The notes beneath the pieces were generated by a model, which was not told the DNA's origin, did no database searches, and was given only the letters and a program-made list of their open reading frames with translations. DNA of 64,000 nt, taken from the NCBI GenBank assembly GCA_018350325.1, contig JAEVLN010000011.1:2290449-2354448 (forward strand), read 5' to 3'. The position numbers and the translations under genes were made by a program. Every line of letters begins with the position of its first letter. The stretch's first letter is position 1. Below are positions 47,198 through 58,171 of the stretch, piece after piece. The stretch comes from Globodera rostochiensis. Taxonomy: Eukaryota > Nematoda > Chromadorea > Rhabditida > Heteroderidae.

Positions 47198-47773
47198 TAG
47201 AGTGCGGCGCAGGACTGGATCCTGCGCAGGATTTTGCAGGATCCGGTCCGCAATCCTGCACTTTTTGGGTTTTTGCAGGATTAGCAGGATTGCAGGATTT
47301 GCAGGATTAATCCTGCAGGATCCGATCCTGCAAACAATTTTGAATCCAATCCTGCAACAGGATCCGCAAATTTGACTGCGGATCCTGCAAGTATTAAATT
47401 TAATAAATGGTGTAGTGATTTGTGCTATGGGTTGTAAAGTTTTTGGTTGGTGTTCAAACCCCCGACCATGTAAATTATTTTTTAGAACTTCAGTGAGCAT
47501 CTATAGCGGGGGAAACCATTTATAAAAATAATAAAAAATATATCTGATTTTGTAAAATCAAGTCAAACATGATGAAAACGCACAATTTTTTTTTTCACAA
47601 ATTACAAAATCGCTATTAAAACATAGGGGGCCCCTATTGTTTTGCACATTCTAAATGCAGGATTAGCAGGATTGCAGGATTTGCAGGATTAATCCCGCAG
47701 GATCCGATCCTGCAAAAAATTTTGAATTCCAATCCTGCAACAGGATCCGCAAATTTGATTTTGCCGCACTCTA
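47198..47773. mobile_element. Non-autonomous element with GCAGGAT(CC) terminal arrays (copy 2)
   Basis: The 8-bp duplication CTTAGAAT (47190-47197 and 47774-47781) flanks TAGAGTGCGGC ... GCCGCACTCTA. Terminal clusters of GCAGGAT/ATCCTGC words resemble those of the element at 44761. The interior (about 47395-47600, inverted relative to copy 1) shares the ATGCTCACTGAA, AATAATTTACATGGTCGGGG core and the tRNA-like segment. At 576 bp it is shorter because it lacks the nested hAT-like fragment. Confidence 0.88.
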
Positions 47774-47914
47774 CTTAGAATGCAGAGGCAAAGACCCCGA
47801 TAATTGGCGCTCTGTCACTTCTTTAAATTGGGTCAACTAAGGCTGCATTTTAGCAATTTTAAAAACTTGAATTAATCTTAAAAATTATTCACTTTCGCCG
47901 GGCATATTGGGTAC

Positions 47915-48752
47915 GTTTGGGCGCTCATGGTTGGGCGCTCACGTTTGGGCGCCGGGTACGTTTGGGCGCTCACGTTTGGGCGCTCACGGTTGGGCGCCCG
48001 GTATGTAAGGTAGGCTTGTCAAAATTTTTGAAAAATTTTTTAGTTTTATTAAGCAATATTTTTTAAGGCTCTCATATAAACCTAGCTTAGGCTTTACAAT
48101 TTTTTTGAAGAAAAAAAAGTTTAAAAAGTCGATAAAAAGGGGTTTCTAGGGGTATTCGGGGGCGTAGAAGCGCATTCTGACCTCCATTTCGACCATTTCT
48201 GAATCCCGAACTCAATTCGAACAATTTTTCGAAAACTCAAAAAATTTCAAAAATTAATTTTCGTCTTAAATTGTTCAAAAAGCTTGAATTCGGTCGTTAC
48301 TTGCTTTTTCGTTGTTATTTTGTGTTTTTAATTATTTGAAAAAAATAGTGAAAAAAAACTAATTCAAAAATGTTCGAATTCGGGTTCGGGGTTCGCCATT
48401 CACAAATCCAAGCTTGGATTCGTGTTCTACGCATATTTTTACCCCTGAAACATGCATTTCAAAATTTTTAATTAAAAAAAAATTCACCCGGGACCGCGCC
48501 TATTTGCATAAGCTTCACGACAAAATGCTTTTTTAAGCCTCCACGCATTCCCTAATTACCCAACAGAAACATTTTTAAAAATTAAAGTTGTTCTATAAAT
48601 GTTTTTGATGTGGGCGCCCAACTGATCCTTTTATAACGGGCGCCCAACCGTGAGCGCCCAAACGTGGGCGCCCAAACGTACCCGGCGCCCAAACGTGAGC
48701 GCCCAAACGTGAGCGCCCAAACGTGAGCGCCCAACCGTGAGCGCCCAAATGC
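47915..48752. mobile_element. Element with TTGGGCGCTCACG terminal arrays
   Basis: The left end (47915-48003) is an array of about six TTTGGGCGCTCACG units; the right end (48608-48752) holds about nine units of the reverse complement CGTGAGCGCCCAAA, with matched variants such as GCGCCGGGTACG against CGTACCCGGCGC. The interior contains a copy of the dispersed GGGGGCGTAGAA repeat (about 48158) and an inverted partner near 48370-48420. I could not settle a target-site duplication. No coding frame except array translations. Confidence 0.75.
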
Positions 48753-48767
48753 GGTAGGGGACGACTC

Positions 48768-49582
48768 TGGCCAACTGAGTCTGGGCCAACTGAGTCTGGC
48801 CGACTGAGTCTGGCCAACTGAGTTTGGTGGCCAACTGAGTCTGGTTGGCAGGAAAAAAGTTTTTGAGCGGCATAAAAATTAAAATTCAAGCAACTTATTC
48901 AAAAAATATATAACTTTCTTAAACAAAATTAAAGCAAACAGACATAACATATTCAACAACAAAAACTAAATAAAACAATCATTGATTCATTCTTCATGTA
49001 ATAATTTTTTGGAAATTTTGGCAAGACAATCGGTTATTCTTTCAAGGGCATATTGATGGTCGCCCAAAAAATGATACCTGGGGTTCGTTAGACTTAGGCC
49101 TATGCCACTGGCTTGGGGTTTGTTAGGCTTAGGCCTATGTCACTGGCTTGGGGTTTGTTAGGCTTAGGCCTAAGCCTATTAATGTAAAAACGGATAACAA
49201 ATAGAAATTTTTCAAAAAATCCTAAATGTTGAAATCATAGATTGGATGATGTCAAATGATAAATCTGATGTCATATGCGTGATCTCCGTTCTCGATAACC
49301 CCGGAGTACTTCTCAGAATTACATAAAACTGATTTTTTTTAAAAAATTTGGGGACCTATATAAGACACCATTACCATTTTTTGTTTAAGAAAAATATTTT
49401 TTTTAGTATATGTTTCTGTCTTTTTATTTTACAAAATTTAAGTTCAACATTTTTTTCCTGCCAACCAGACTCAGTTGGCCAGACTCAGTTGGGCAGACTC
49501 GGTTGGCCACCAGACTCAGTTGGCCAGACTCAGTCGGCCAGACTCAGTTGGCCAGACTCAGTTGGGCCGTTCCCCCCAAATG
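48768..49582. mobile_element. Element with GGCCAACTGAGTCT terminal arrays
   Basis: The left end (48768-48850) carries about five GGCCAACTGAGTCTGG units leading into GGTTGGCAGGAAAAAA; the right end (49459-49568) carries the inverted array beginning TTTTTTCCTGCCAACCAGAC. ACGACTC occurs directly outside both ends (48761-48767 and 49584-49590), with 7 of 8 matching when one more base is included, as a probable target-site duplication. The interior has three GGTT(C/T)GTTAGRCTTAGGCC units (49082-49175), the last forming a TTAGGC palindrome. Confidence 0.75.
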
Positions 49583-49880
49583 AACGACTCCCTGTTTTTA
49601 CATACATAACGCCAAAGATTTACAATAATTCGTTGAATTTTTTTAATGGCATAACGCCAATTACAAAAATTCTTCAATATTAAATCGTTTTTTGACGTCC
49701 ACGCAAAAATGGCGCGCGTACAACTCGATAGTGGACAACTTGGCACCCTCTACCGAGTTGTCCATACCCCGCTAAAATCGACCATGGAATTCTTCGGACC
49801 CGGACTTTTCCTCATAAGTTTGTTTGTATCCATTTCCAGTTTCCCACTGTTCCATGATTTGTTTGTTTTCAGCAATAAAT

Positions 49881-52800
49881 ATGTATTCAAAGCTGTTGAT
49901 TTTTGCATTTTTGTTTTATTTTGTTGTTTCTCTTACGTTTGCTGTGGATAGAAGTAATTTTAAAACCTGCGAGCAGTCGGGCTTTTGCAAGTAAAATTTC
50001 AACTTAAAATTTGATTTGCAAACAAATTTTTGTATTTAGACGGCACAGAGCCAAAAAGGACAATCCCGTTTACAATGTACGAGTTGAATCGGTCAAAGCC
50101 AATGAAACAGCCATTGAGGCAATTCTGGAGAGTTCGGCCAACAGACTTAGCATGGTTTTGGCACTTTTGGATGACGATCGGTTGAGGCTATTGATTGACG
50201 AAATTAAACCGATCAGACAGAGGTTTCACCCCGTAATTGCACTCGATGGCGAACCGAAACATCGGAGGTGCGGACTGGCGTTTTAAATGCCAAATTCATT
50301 TTTTGCGACCTTGGAAAATGTTTCTTTTTTAAGCTCTCTAAAAAAAATGGCTTTCCGAGTTATGTAATTCATCAAAAGTATTAAAATTGTTGCATTTTTC
50401 TAAAATAGTTCCAATGTCCCTGCGTGGTTATTTGGGGATTTTCAAGAATTATTGGAATTTTGTCTATTAAAAATTAATATTAATTACTAGATTGTTGGCT
50501 GCCGAGTTGGGTGTCGAGTCCGCCTCCTTCGTCACGGGAGACGGGAAGAAGTCGACCCCCGCCTACAAAGTGCTGCTCAATTACCGACCCTTTCGCGTCG
50601 ATGTGTTCACAAACTCCAACACCAAAGAGAAGGAGCTGATCGTCAGCATCAACTCACGCCAACTTTTCAAATTTGAGCACTTTCGTCCGCCCGCCAATCG
50701 GAAGGACGGCGAGGATGGAGAAGGTTTTTGGGAGGAGACGTTTAAAGGGCACACCGACACCAAGCCGCACGGGTCCAGCTCTATCGGACTGGACGTGTCG
50801 TTCATCGGGTTCAAGTCCATTTACGGACTGCCCGAGCACTCGGATTCGTTCGGCCTGAGGAGCACAAAGTACCGGGGATTATAAATCGAACAAAAAAATG
50901 TTTTCATTTTAGCAGTTATGAGCCGCTTCGTTTGTACAATTTGGATGTGTTTGAGTACGATTTGCACATTGGCATGGCACTTTATGGCACCATTCCGTTT
51001 GTTCTCGCGCACGGAAAACAGCGATCGGTCGGCGCACTTTGGTTAAACGCGGCCGAAACTTGGGTGGACGTGCATTCGTCGACTGCTGATCAGGTGAAAT
51101 TCATGGGTCCGTGATCAGACCACGACAAAACGTGACCAATTCTTCAAAAAATGTTTTAAATATTTGAATTAATATTTTAGACAATTCAAATTTAGGGCGT
51201 TCTCGCAAAAATTATTGACCAATTCCGCTCCTCGAAGGAAGTGCCGCAAGTGGATGTTCATTTTGTCTCGGAGACTGGCGTTCTCGACCTTTTTCTGATG
51301 CTTGGCCCACGGCCAAAGGACGTTTTTCGACAAAACGCGGCATTGACCGGAGTGATGCCATTACCGCCGGTTTTTATTTATATTTTTCTCAACAATTGTT
51401 CATCCGTTTAGCTGTTTGCCATTGCCTACCACCAGTGCCGTTGGAACTACAACGACCAGGAGGATCTTCTTGCCGTTAACCGTGCCTTTGATGAACATGA
51501 CATCCCCGTCGATGTACTGTGGCTGGACATTGAGCACACGGACGGCAAAAAGTACTTCACCTGGGACCCGGTGAAGTTTCCCAATTCGCTTGAAATGGCC
51601 AAGGAAATCGAGTCGAAGGTGCTGTAGAATTGGTTCTAGCGGTTTATGCGTCCCATGAACTTTTATGCGTCCCATAAAACTTTTATGCGTCCCATAAAAC
51701 TTTTATGCGTCCCATAAACTTTTATGCGTCCCATAAAACTTTTATGCGTCCCATAAACTTTTACGCGTCCCATAATGCCGTGTAAATGTTTTACTTTAGA
51801 AATTTTTTGGTAAGCCTAAAGAATGAGGGTCCCAATTTTTTAATCAAAAAATGAAAACTTTATTAAGTCGTTAGAAATAGTTTCTAAGGTTTTTCTGGGG
51901 CGTAGAATCCGAATCCTAGAATCCGAATCTGACCTCCATTTCTACCGATTCCGAACCCCGGAGGGGAACATGGAGTATTACCATTTTTTAAAATGGTGGG
52001 GGTACCAGCTTTACTATTACCAAAAATCAAGTACTTGATGAAAAAATCTTAGACATGACAAAATCTGATGTAGAACTCCGTGGGACGCATAAAAGTTTTA
52101 TGGGACGCATAAAAGTCTATGGGACGCATAAAAGTTCATGGGACGCATAAACCGGACTAGAACCGTAGAATTTGTTCAAAAATGATTTTTTGTTTTAAGG
52201 GTCGAAGGGTGGTGACGGTCATTGACCCGCACATCAAAAAGGACGACAGTTACAACATTTACACGGAGGCGCGCGACAAGGGTTTTTTTGTGAAGAAGGC
52301 GGACGGCCAAGGCGACTACGAAGGGCACTGTTGGCCTGGCGCGTCGATGTGGTTGGACTATCTGAACGCGGAGGTGCGCAACTTCTGGGCCGAAAAATTT
52401 GCGCTCGACCAGTACAAAGGGACCACCGAAAATGTAAGAGGTTAAAGTGACCAGAACGTTTTGATCACCGATTCAAACATATTGGATCTCAGCCCAAATG
52501 CAAACCAACCTTAATTTTAAGATGTTTACGTGGAATGACATGAATGAGCCGAGCGTGTTCAGTGGCCCTGAAATAACAATGCACAAGGACGCGCTGCACG
52601 CCGGCGGTTGGGAGCACCGGGACGTGCACAACATTTACGGATTTATGCAGGTCTAACAAAAAATGACTGTAACTTTCTGAATATCTTTTTCAGACAATGG
52701 CCTCCGTGGATGGCCTTCGGCGCCGTTCGGGGGACCGACTGCGCCCGTTTCTGCTCAGCCGTTCTTTTTTCGTCGGTTCCCAACGCTTTGTGACTATTTG

Positions 52801-55085
52801 GACGGGTGACAACGTGGCCGAGTGGACTCATCTGAAACAATCCATCCCAATGCTGCTGTCTGTGGCCATTTCGGGTAAAAAAAACAATGGAGGGGCTTCT
52901 AATAATGGCGTCAGAATAAAAATATCAATCTCTTGATAATCCAAAAATGCTTAATTTGGTTTTTCTCTATTTTCTGGCTTGCCAAATGTCGGCGCAGACG
53001 TCGGTGGCTTCTTCAAAAATCCGGACGCACAGCTGTTGGTTCGCTGGTACCAAGCCGGCGCTTTCCAACCATTTTTCAGGGTTTGTTTTTTGGTTTGCAA
53101 ATTTTGTTATTACTAGTAAAGGCTGCTCGACAATTTCATTAATCAAATTCAAAACGAATTTTATTTTTGGATTTTTTAAACATTTTAGGCGCATGCGCAC
53201 ATTGACACAAAGAGGCGCGAGCCGTGGCTGTTTGCCGATCGCGAAAAGGCGGCAATGCGCGACGCGATACGAAAGCGCTACGCCTTTTTGCCTTATTGGT
53301 CAGTAATTAGGCACAGGGCCGTAGCCAGAAAAAAATTTTGGGAGGGGGTATTTGAACCATCTGAGCGCGGCGCTCAAATGGCTTTCCCATTTGAGCGCCA
53401 GGTATTATTTGAAGGAATTTTCAAAAAAGTTTCAAAAATGCAAATTTTTTTTTGATTTTTGATGGCAATTTGTTAAAAAATTGGTCAAAAAAAAATTGTA
53501 AAAGTGCAAAACAAAAGGGTCCCCCCTATGGTTTTTTTTTCTCAAATTTCATTTTTGGGGGGGGGGAATTCCCCCCCCCTTCCCCCCCCCCCTGGCTACG
53601 GCCCTGATTAGGCAGTTTGTACATTTATGTTTCTTTAAAAAGCTGGCCTTTTATTGACGTAAATTCTGTTTTCAGGTACACTTTGTTCTACGAGCACACA
53701 AAAACGGGTGTGCCGCCGATGCGTCCGGTGTGGGCCGAATTCCCCGAGGACGAGGCCGCCTTTGACGAGGAGCGCGAGTGGCTGGTCGGACCGGGCCTTT
53801 TGGTGCGTCCGGTGGTGGAGCCCGACGTTGAGCAAGTGTCGTTGTATTTGCCGGGCAAGGCACAAACATGGTAAGACAACAGCACTTGGACAGAGCCCGT
53901 ACCGGTAGATTTTCAAAATTTTCTATCGAAAAGTAACGAATACGAATTCTCGGATTCAGCAAACTTTGATCACTGTGCGTGACCTCACCCCTTCCCCAGC
54001 TCCATGGATTTTTGATTATTTAGGTTCGATTGGGACACTCATCGCATTTACCTTTCGCCGGGTGCAATTTATACGGAGACGCCGCTGGAGAAAATTCCCG
54101 TCTATCAGCGTGGGGGCACTATCATCCCCGTTCGTTTCATTGACCACATTTCCCTTTAACGATTGGATCTATCAAATTTCCGCTTTCAACAAATCTGAGA
54201 TTTTTTTTCCATTGAGTTTTCCGTAATTATGTGAACCCCAAAAAATGTGCAGTTGCGAGAGAGGCCGCGCCGTTCGTCCAAAATGCAACGCAACGACCCA
54301 ATCACTCTTTACATCGCTGCCGAGGCTGACAGGGAATTTGCTAATGGCACTCTTTACTTGGACGACGGTGAAACGCACAATTATCGGGACCACAACGAGT
54401 ACCTCTACTGGGTAAGCAATTGTTTACAAAATAACTTTCTCCGGCGCCTATCGGCACCACCGACCCCACTGAATTCGCAAAAAATTTGCATTTTTGAAAT
54501 TCTTTAACCAAAAAAGGGAGTAAAAACAAAAAATGCACCCCCTCAGGAACCGAACATTCCCCCCTCTCCCGAAAATTTTTTCTGGCTACGCCACTGATTG
54601 TACCCCAGGTTTTGAAATTGATTAAGTGACCGGAGATCAATCCATAAAATGAGCGGTCTTCAAAATTGATGTTAATTTACTTTTCCAGGGATTCACCTAC
54701 AAAAAAGTGAACGACCACACCTACTCAATCATCGCGAAGAGTTTGGACAATCGCGGCACTTTAGACCCGGATGTTTGGGTTGAACGCATCGTTATCCGCG
54801 GACTGCGCTACTATCCACGCAATGTGCACATGTACTACGAAGGTCGTTCGATCGTCTCATCCCTTGTCCCAAAAGATTCGAACATTCCAACAATTTCCAT
54901 AAATCTAAGAAAGCTCAAAAATGATATCTTATATAGCAGCTCGGTTTCTGCTTTAACTCTTTCTTGACACAGATTACACACCGGACGACCTGGAGTTTAC
55001 GCATGACCGGGAAAACCGTCTTCTCACCATTCGTAAACCGGGCGCATATGTGTCGCGCGAGTGGCGCATTGACATTCACACTTGA
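49881..55085 (+). CDS. ER glucosidase II catalytic alpha subunit (GH31, GANAB/AAGR-3-like)
   Basis: It trims the two inner glucoses from N-glycans in the ER and so controls calnexin cycling. Sixteen exons: 49881-49990, 50040-50267, 50491-50868, 50913-51093, 51196-51369, 51412-51618, 52200-52433, 52522-52650, 52694-52874, 52977-53080, 53189-53298, 53676-53870, 54024-54129, 54253-54411, 54689-54842 and 54973-55085; 920 residues (human 944). The signal peptide is [18 protein letters not shown], then [16 protein letters not shown] as in mammals. Landmarks are [44 protein letters not shown], the nucleophile motif [12 protein letters not shown], the acid/base motif [31 protein letters not shown] and [11 protein letters not shown]. 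Catalytic residues are intact. Oddity: keeping the conserved [13 protein letters not shown] requires a TG rather than AG acceptor at 52975-52976. Introns 6, 11 and 14 carry transposons. Confidence 0.95.
51632..52164. mobile_element. Element with TTTTATGCGTCCCATA arrays in glucosidase II intron 6
   Basis: The 8-bp duplication GTAGAATT (51624-51631 and 52165-52172) is perfect. The ends are GGTTCTAGCGGTTTATGCGT and the matching inverted ACGCATAAACCGGACTAGAA. The left array has about eight AACTTTTATGCGTCCCATAA units (51643-51775), the right about four inverted ones (52080-52152). The interior holds a copy of the GGGGCGTAGAATCCGAATC dispersed repeat with an internal short duplication (about 51898). 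No coding capacity. Confidence 0.9.
53314..53606. mobile_element. Complete hAT-type MITE in glucosidase II intron 11
   Basis: Perfect 15-bp terminal inverted repeats CAGGGCCGTAGCCAG (53314-53328) and CTGGCTACGGCCCTG (53592-53606) are flanked by a perfect 8-bp duplication ATTAGGCA (53306-53313 and 53607-53614). The 8-bp duplication and CAGGG end are hAT superfamily hallmarks. The 293-bp interior contains the palindrome TGAGCGCGGCGCTCAA, a GGGTCCCCCCTATGG word, and G and C runs. No transposase. Relatives: 41679-41994, the right end near 12796, and fragments at 44918-45300 and 54440-54597. Confidence 0.95.
54440..54597. mobile_element. hAT-type MITE remnant in glucosidase II intron 14
   Basis: CGGCGCCTATCGGCACCACC is the inverted form of the family's internal GGTGCCGATAGGCGCCG word. 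The right end reads CTGGCTACGCCACTG, a mutated terminal repeat. The left terminal repeat is gone. Confidence 0.75.
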
Positions 55086-55607
55086 AAGGGCGAAAGTGAC
55101 TGGACGCATGGCGGACGATTATTTCATTTTTCTGTTGTTGTTTTTTTTGTTCGAAATATAATGGCTATTGTACTCTCCCATCAGAAAAGAATGCCTTTTG
55201 TTCTGGTCATTTTAGGCTCCAGAATCTCTTCTGTTTGATTTTTAAAAGAGCGACCGTAACATTCTGATCTGATGGCGAGGCTTGAGGCATTCATTCCTAT
55301 GTCTAAAACGTCGCCAGGGGTATTGGAGTTGTGATTTTGAGCGTTGGTATGTAATAATTGTCTTCTCGAAATTTGGGTTCGTATGTTTTTGCTTAAATAA
55401 TATGTTGTCTCATGTTTAGAAATCATTCGGCTCTGGGGTTGGTTTCGGATATTATTTATTTTGTTGCCCATAAGCTAAATGACTCTACAATACTTACGTA
55501 ATTTGTACTGATTATAACAATAAGAATAAAGCGATTTGAAATAACAAGAAAGTCAATAAAATGGCATGTATATTTTTATCATTTCGGTGTGTCTTTTTCT
55601 GTCAATT
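55086..55607. other. Glucosidase II 3' flank
   Basis: I see no gene. A polyadenylation-type AATAAAG occurs near 55525 and AATAAAAT near 55556. Confidence 0.4.
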
Positions 55608-55998
55608 CGTGTCCGGACAAGTCGGCTACGGACAACTCGGCTACGGACGACATTTTTTTGTTACAACTTTTTTCAGACTACTCAAAATGATTAGCTTTCT
55701 TTTGTAATATTATTCAGCTCAACGAGAGCTTTCGATTGATAGTAATTTCTTCTGATTCTGTTGGCTTGCAAAAAAGTTAGAACTTGAAAAGCAGTTCATC
55801 TCCTATAAACTCGCCCTTTCCTGTCCTAACTTTGGTTATGCTCAAGCTAGCTAGTTGTAATTAGTACCAAACGAAAGCTCTCGTTGAGCTGAGTAATATT
55901 ACAAAAGAAAGCTAAGCATTTAGAGTAGTTTGAAAAAAGTTGTAACAAAAAAAAGTCGCCAGTAGCCGAGTTGTCCGTAGCCGAGTCAGCACCACGCC
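55608..55998. mobile_element. Inverted-repeat element with CGGCTACGGACAACT ends
   Basis: CTGTCAATT flanks both sides (55599-55607 and 55999-56007, a 9-bp match; 8 bp is possible). Arms of about 125 bp are inverted copies: the left begins CGTGTCCGGACAAGTCGGCT, the right ends AGCCGAGTCAGCACCACGCC, with GTTACAACTTTTTTCA against its complement farther in. Internal words such as CAGCTCAACGAGAG and CGATTGATAGTA resemble the interior of the element at 59041-59660. No coding frame. Confidence 0.85.
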
Positions 55999-56230
55999 CT
56001 GTCAATTTTTGTAGTCTGCAGACCTTTCCATACATTTGGGCTAAGATTTTACCAACTTTCTGTGTGATTCTGATCGGTGTGTTCAATTGATTTATGTTAC
56101 ATAAAAATTAGGAACCGGTGAAATAAATTTCCAGAATCGGATTTTCAATTTTGAAAATTGGAATATTCCGGAATATGGGTGCCTCGCCAAATTGGACGAA
56201 TTATATATCAATCGACTCCACTCTAAGCAC

Positions 56231-56749
56231 GGGCGCCGGTAAAATGCTCTTTGGTAAATTGCTCTCCGATACTTCGGAAAATTGCTCTCAGAAAGTTGCT
56301 CTCAACGGAAAATTGCTCTCCGTGAAAAAAAAGAGGAAAATTGCTCTCGGAAAATTTCTCTCCAACCCGGAAAATTGCTCTCCGCGAGAAAAAATAAAAA
56401 TGGCAAAATTCATCCCAGAATTTTTCTATTTACCTTTTCTTCATCACCTGCTACCCATAAACAGGAAAGAGTGGCTTAGGCCTAAGCCTAACGCGCCCCA
56501 AGCCAGGGTGGCTTAGGCCTAAGCCTAACGAACCCTATGTCTCTAACTTTTCCCCTGTTAGTTCTAATTCAGTCCAAAAATATTTTAAAAGGTCTTTAAA
56601 AATTGTTTACTCCTCCATAGACACTCACCGATGTTATAGGAAATCATTTTACAAAATCGGGGTTCAAACCACCAGTATTTTATTTTTTCTCATGGAGAGC
56701 AATTTTCCGCGTTGGAGAGAAATTTTCCGAGAGCAATTTACCTAGACTC
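56231..56749. mobile_element. Element with GGAAAATTGCTCTC arrays
   Basis: The perfect 8-bp duplication CTAAGCAC (56223-56230 and 56750-56757) flanks it. The left end carries about six GGAAAATTGCTCTC units (56238-56390); the right end carries the inverted GAGAGCAATTTTCC units (56693-56742). The interior has two GTGGCTTAGGCCTAAGCCTA units (TTAGGC palindromes, as in 48768-49582) and the CACTCACCGATG...CGGGGTTCAAACC core related to the element at 44761. Confidence 0.88.
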
Positions 56750-57239
56750 CTAAGCACAGCGTGCGAATCCGTTAAAATTTTTAGCCGGAAATCAAAATTT
56801 AGCGGAGGGATTTTTACGGATAAATCCGGAAGGTCGAAAAACCGGACCCGGATTTCGCACCTGCTGAGGAGGGGTTGGTGGGTGCCGATAAGCGCCGCCG
56901 AGAAAATTTGTGAAAATTAATAATGGTAATAGTAGAAAATTCTCAATTTTTATTTTCTATTGACGAATTCGTAATCAGAGTGCATTAAATAACATATTTT
57001 CAGACAATTTTTAGAAAAAAAATTTGACAAAATTCGGGTCCAGGACAATTGGTCGAAATGGTGCTCAGATTCGGATTCTACAACCACGAATACCCCTACC
57101 AAAGGGAAGGTCCCCAAGTAAAACAATTTATGCGAAATTGTTGCTTTTTTTGCGCGCGATTTAAAATATTTTGAATTTTTCTAGAAGGTGTAGAGATTTT
57201 GACTCGGAATTCTATAAAATTTGACCAAGTGCCCCGTGA

Positions 57240-57668
57240 AGACGACCTTGGTCACCCAACCTTTCATCCTCGTGCAACCAAAAAACGGCCGACATTATCT
57301 GTCTGCGCTTCGGTCAGTTTTTTAGTATTTTTTTTAAAAGAAAAAAATTAAAATTTACAGCTGGCGGCGCAAGCGCCCTGCAATTCACTGGTAGTGCCCC
57401 AGGGTGCGAAAGTGACGAAGCGGTGGCAAGAAGGCTGGCAAGAGAGTTGGTCTGGGCCACACGAAGGCGGGGGCATCTCAGCGAAAGGCGCTTTATCGCT
57501 GAAGTTGCGAGAGACTGCGTTATGAAAAAAAAGGGCGGCGGCGGTGATCAAGAAGCATGCCTGGAGAGTCCGCCGGCTCGCAAGGCACTGCTAGATCGGC
57601 AAACGATCACACGTGCCGAAGGGATCAGGTTTTTTGCTGGTCCCAGACCCTTAAAAATAAAAAAGTAA
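57240..57668 (+). pseudogene. M41 (FtsH-like) peptidase fragment, copy 2
   Basis: A short piece resembling ADIICLRF (about 57291-57313) precedes a donor-like CG|GTCAG. After an intron-like AT-rich stretch with acceptor TTTACAG (57360), the frame reads CGASALQF-like sequence into FTGSAPGCESDEAVARRLAR and ELVWATRRRGHLSERR, the FtsH helix region following the zinc site. The HExxH exon of this copy is not recognised upstream. The frame then runs through a Gly/Lys stretch to a stop. Degenerate. Confidence 0.6.
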
Positions 57669-57686
57669 CTCAGATTAATTGGGCCG

Positions 57687-58145
57687 CCAACGGCGGAGAG
57701 GCCGATAATGGAGCGAATCCGTACGCTCTTTGCCGCGAACCGGTGCAAGGCAACGGACCCGAAGAAGACCGGAATACGGCCTACCACGAGGCCAGACACG
57801 CGGTCGCCGCGTATTTTCTGCAGAACGGCATGTTCGTGACGAGAGTAAGCCCTTTCCTGGCACTTTTAATTTTTTTTTTCAAAACTAAGTCACGATCGTG
57901 CCGCGCGAACAAGACGTTGGACACACGAGCCTTAGGGCTCATAAGAACCAATAGCTCGCAGACATCATCTGCCTGGGCTTTGGTTAGTTTTTTATAACTT
58001 TTTAAAAGAACAAACCCCCAAAATTTTATTTTCAGTTTGCGGTGCAGCCGCAAGGCGCTTTACAGGTAGCGAGGCGTTAGTTAAAAGACACGCCTGGGGG
58101 GTCAAAAGGCTGGCCATGGCGCTGCTTGATCAGCGAACAAGAACA
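57687..58145 (+). pseudogene. M41 (FtsH-like) peptidase fragment, copy 3
   Basis: The frame encodes DRNTAYHEARHAVAAYFLQN (HExxH, with Arg replacing the usual Gly of HEAGH), followed by a GTAAGC donor. The next piece reads TIVPREQDVGHTSLRAHKNQ and hits an in-frame TAG before ADIICLGF; a GTTAGT donor and a TTTTCAG acceptor lead to CGAAARRFTGSEALVKRHAW and VKRLAMALLDQ. The order matches the peptidase part of FtsH, without the ATPase. The stop codon disables this copy. Confidence 0.7.
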
Positions 58146-58171
58146 CGCGACCAATTAATTTGTCATACAAT

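Noticed and set aside
48593..48889. Open frames made of repeated GAHVWALT-like or DSVGQ units
   Set aside because: These are translations of the TTGGGCGCTCACG and GGCCAACTGAGTCT arrays; no signal peptide, splice sites or stable frame support coding.
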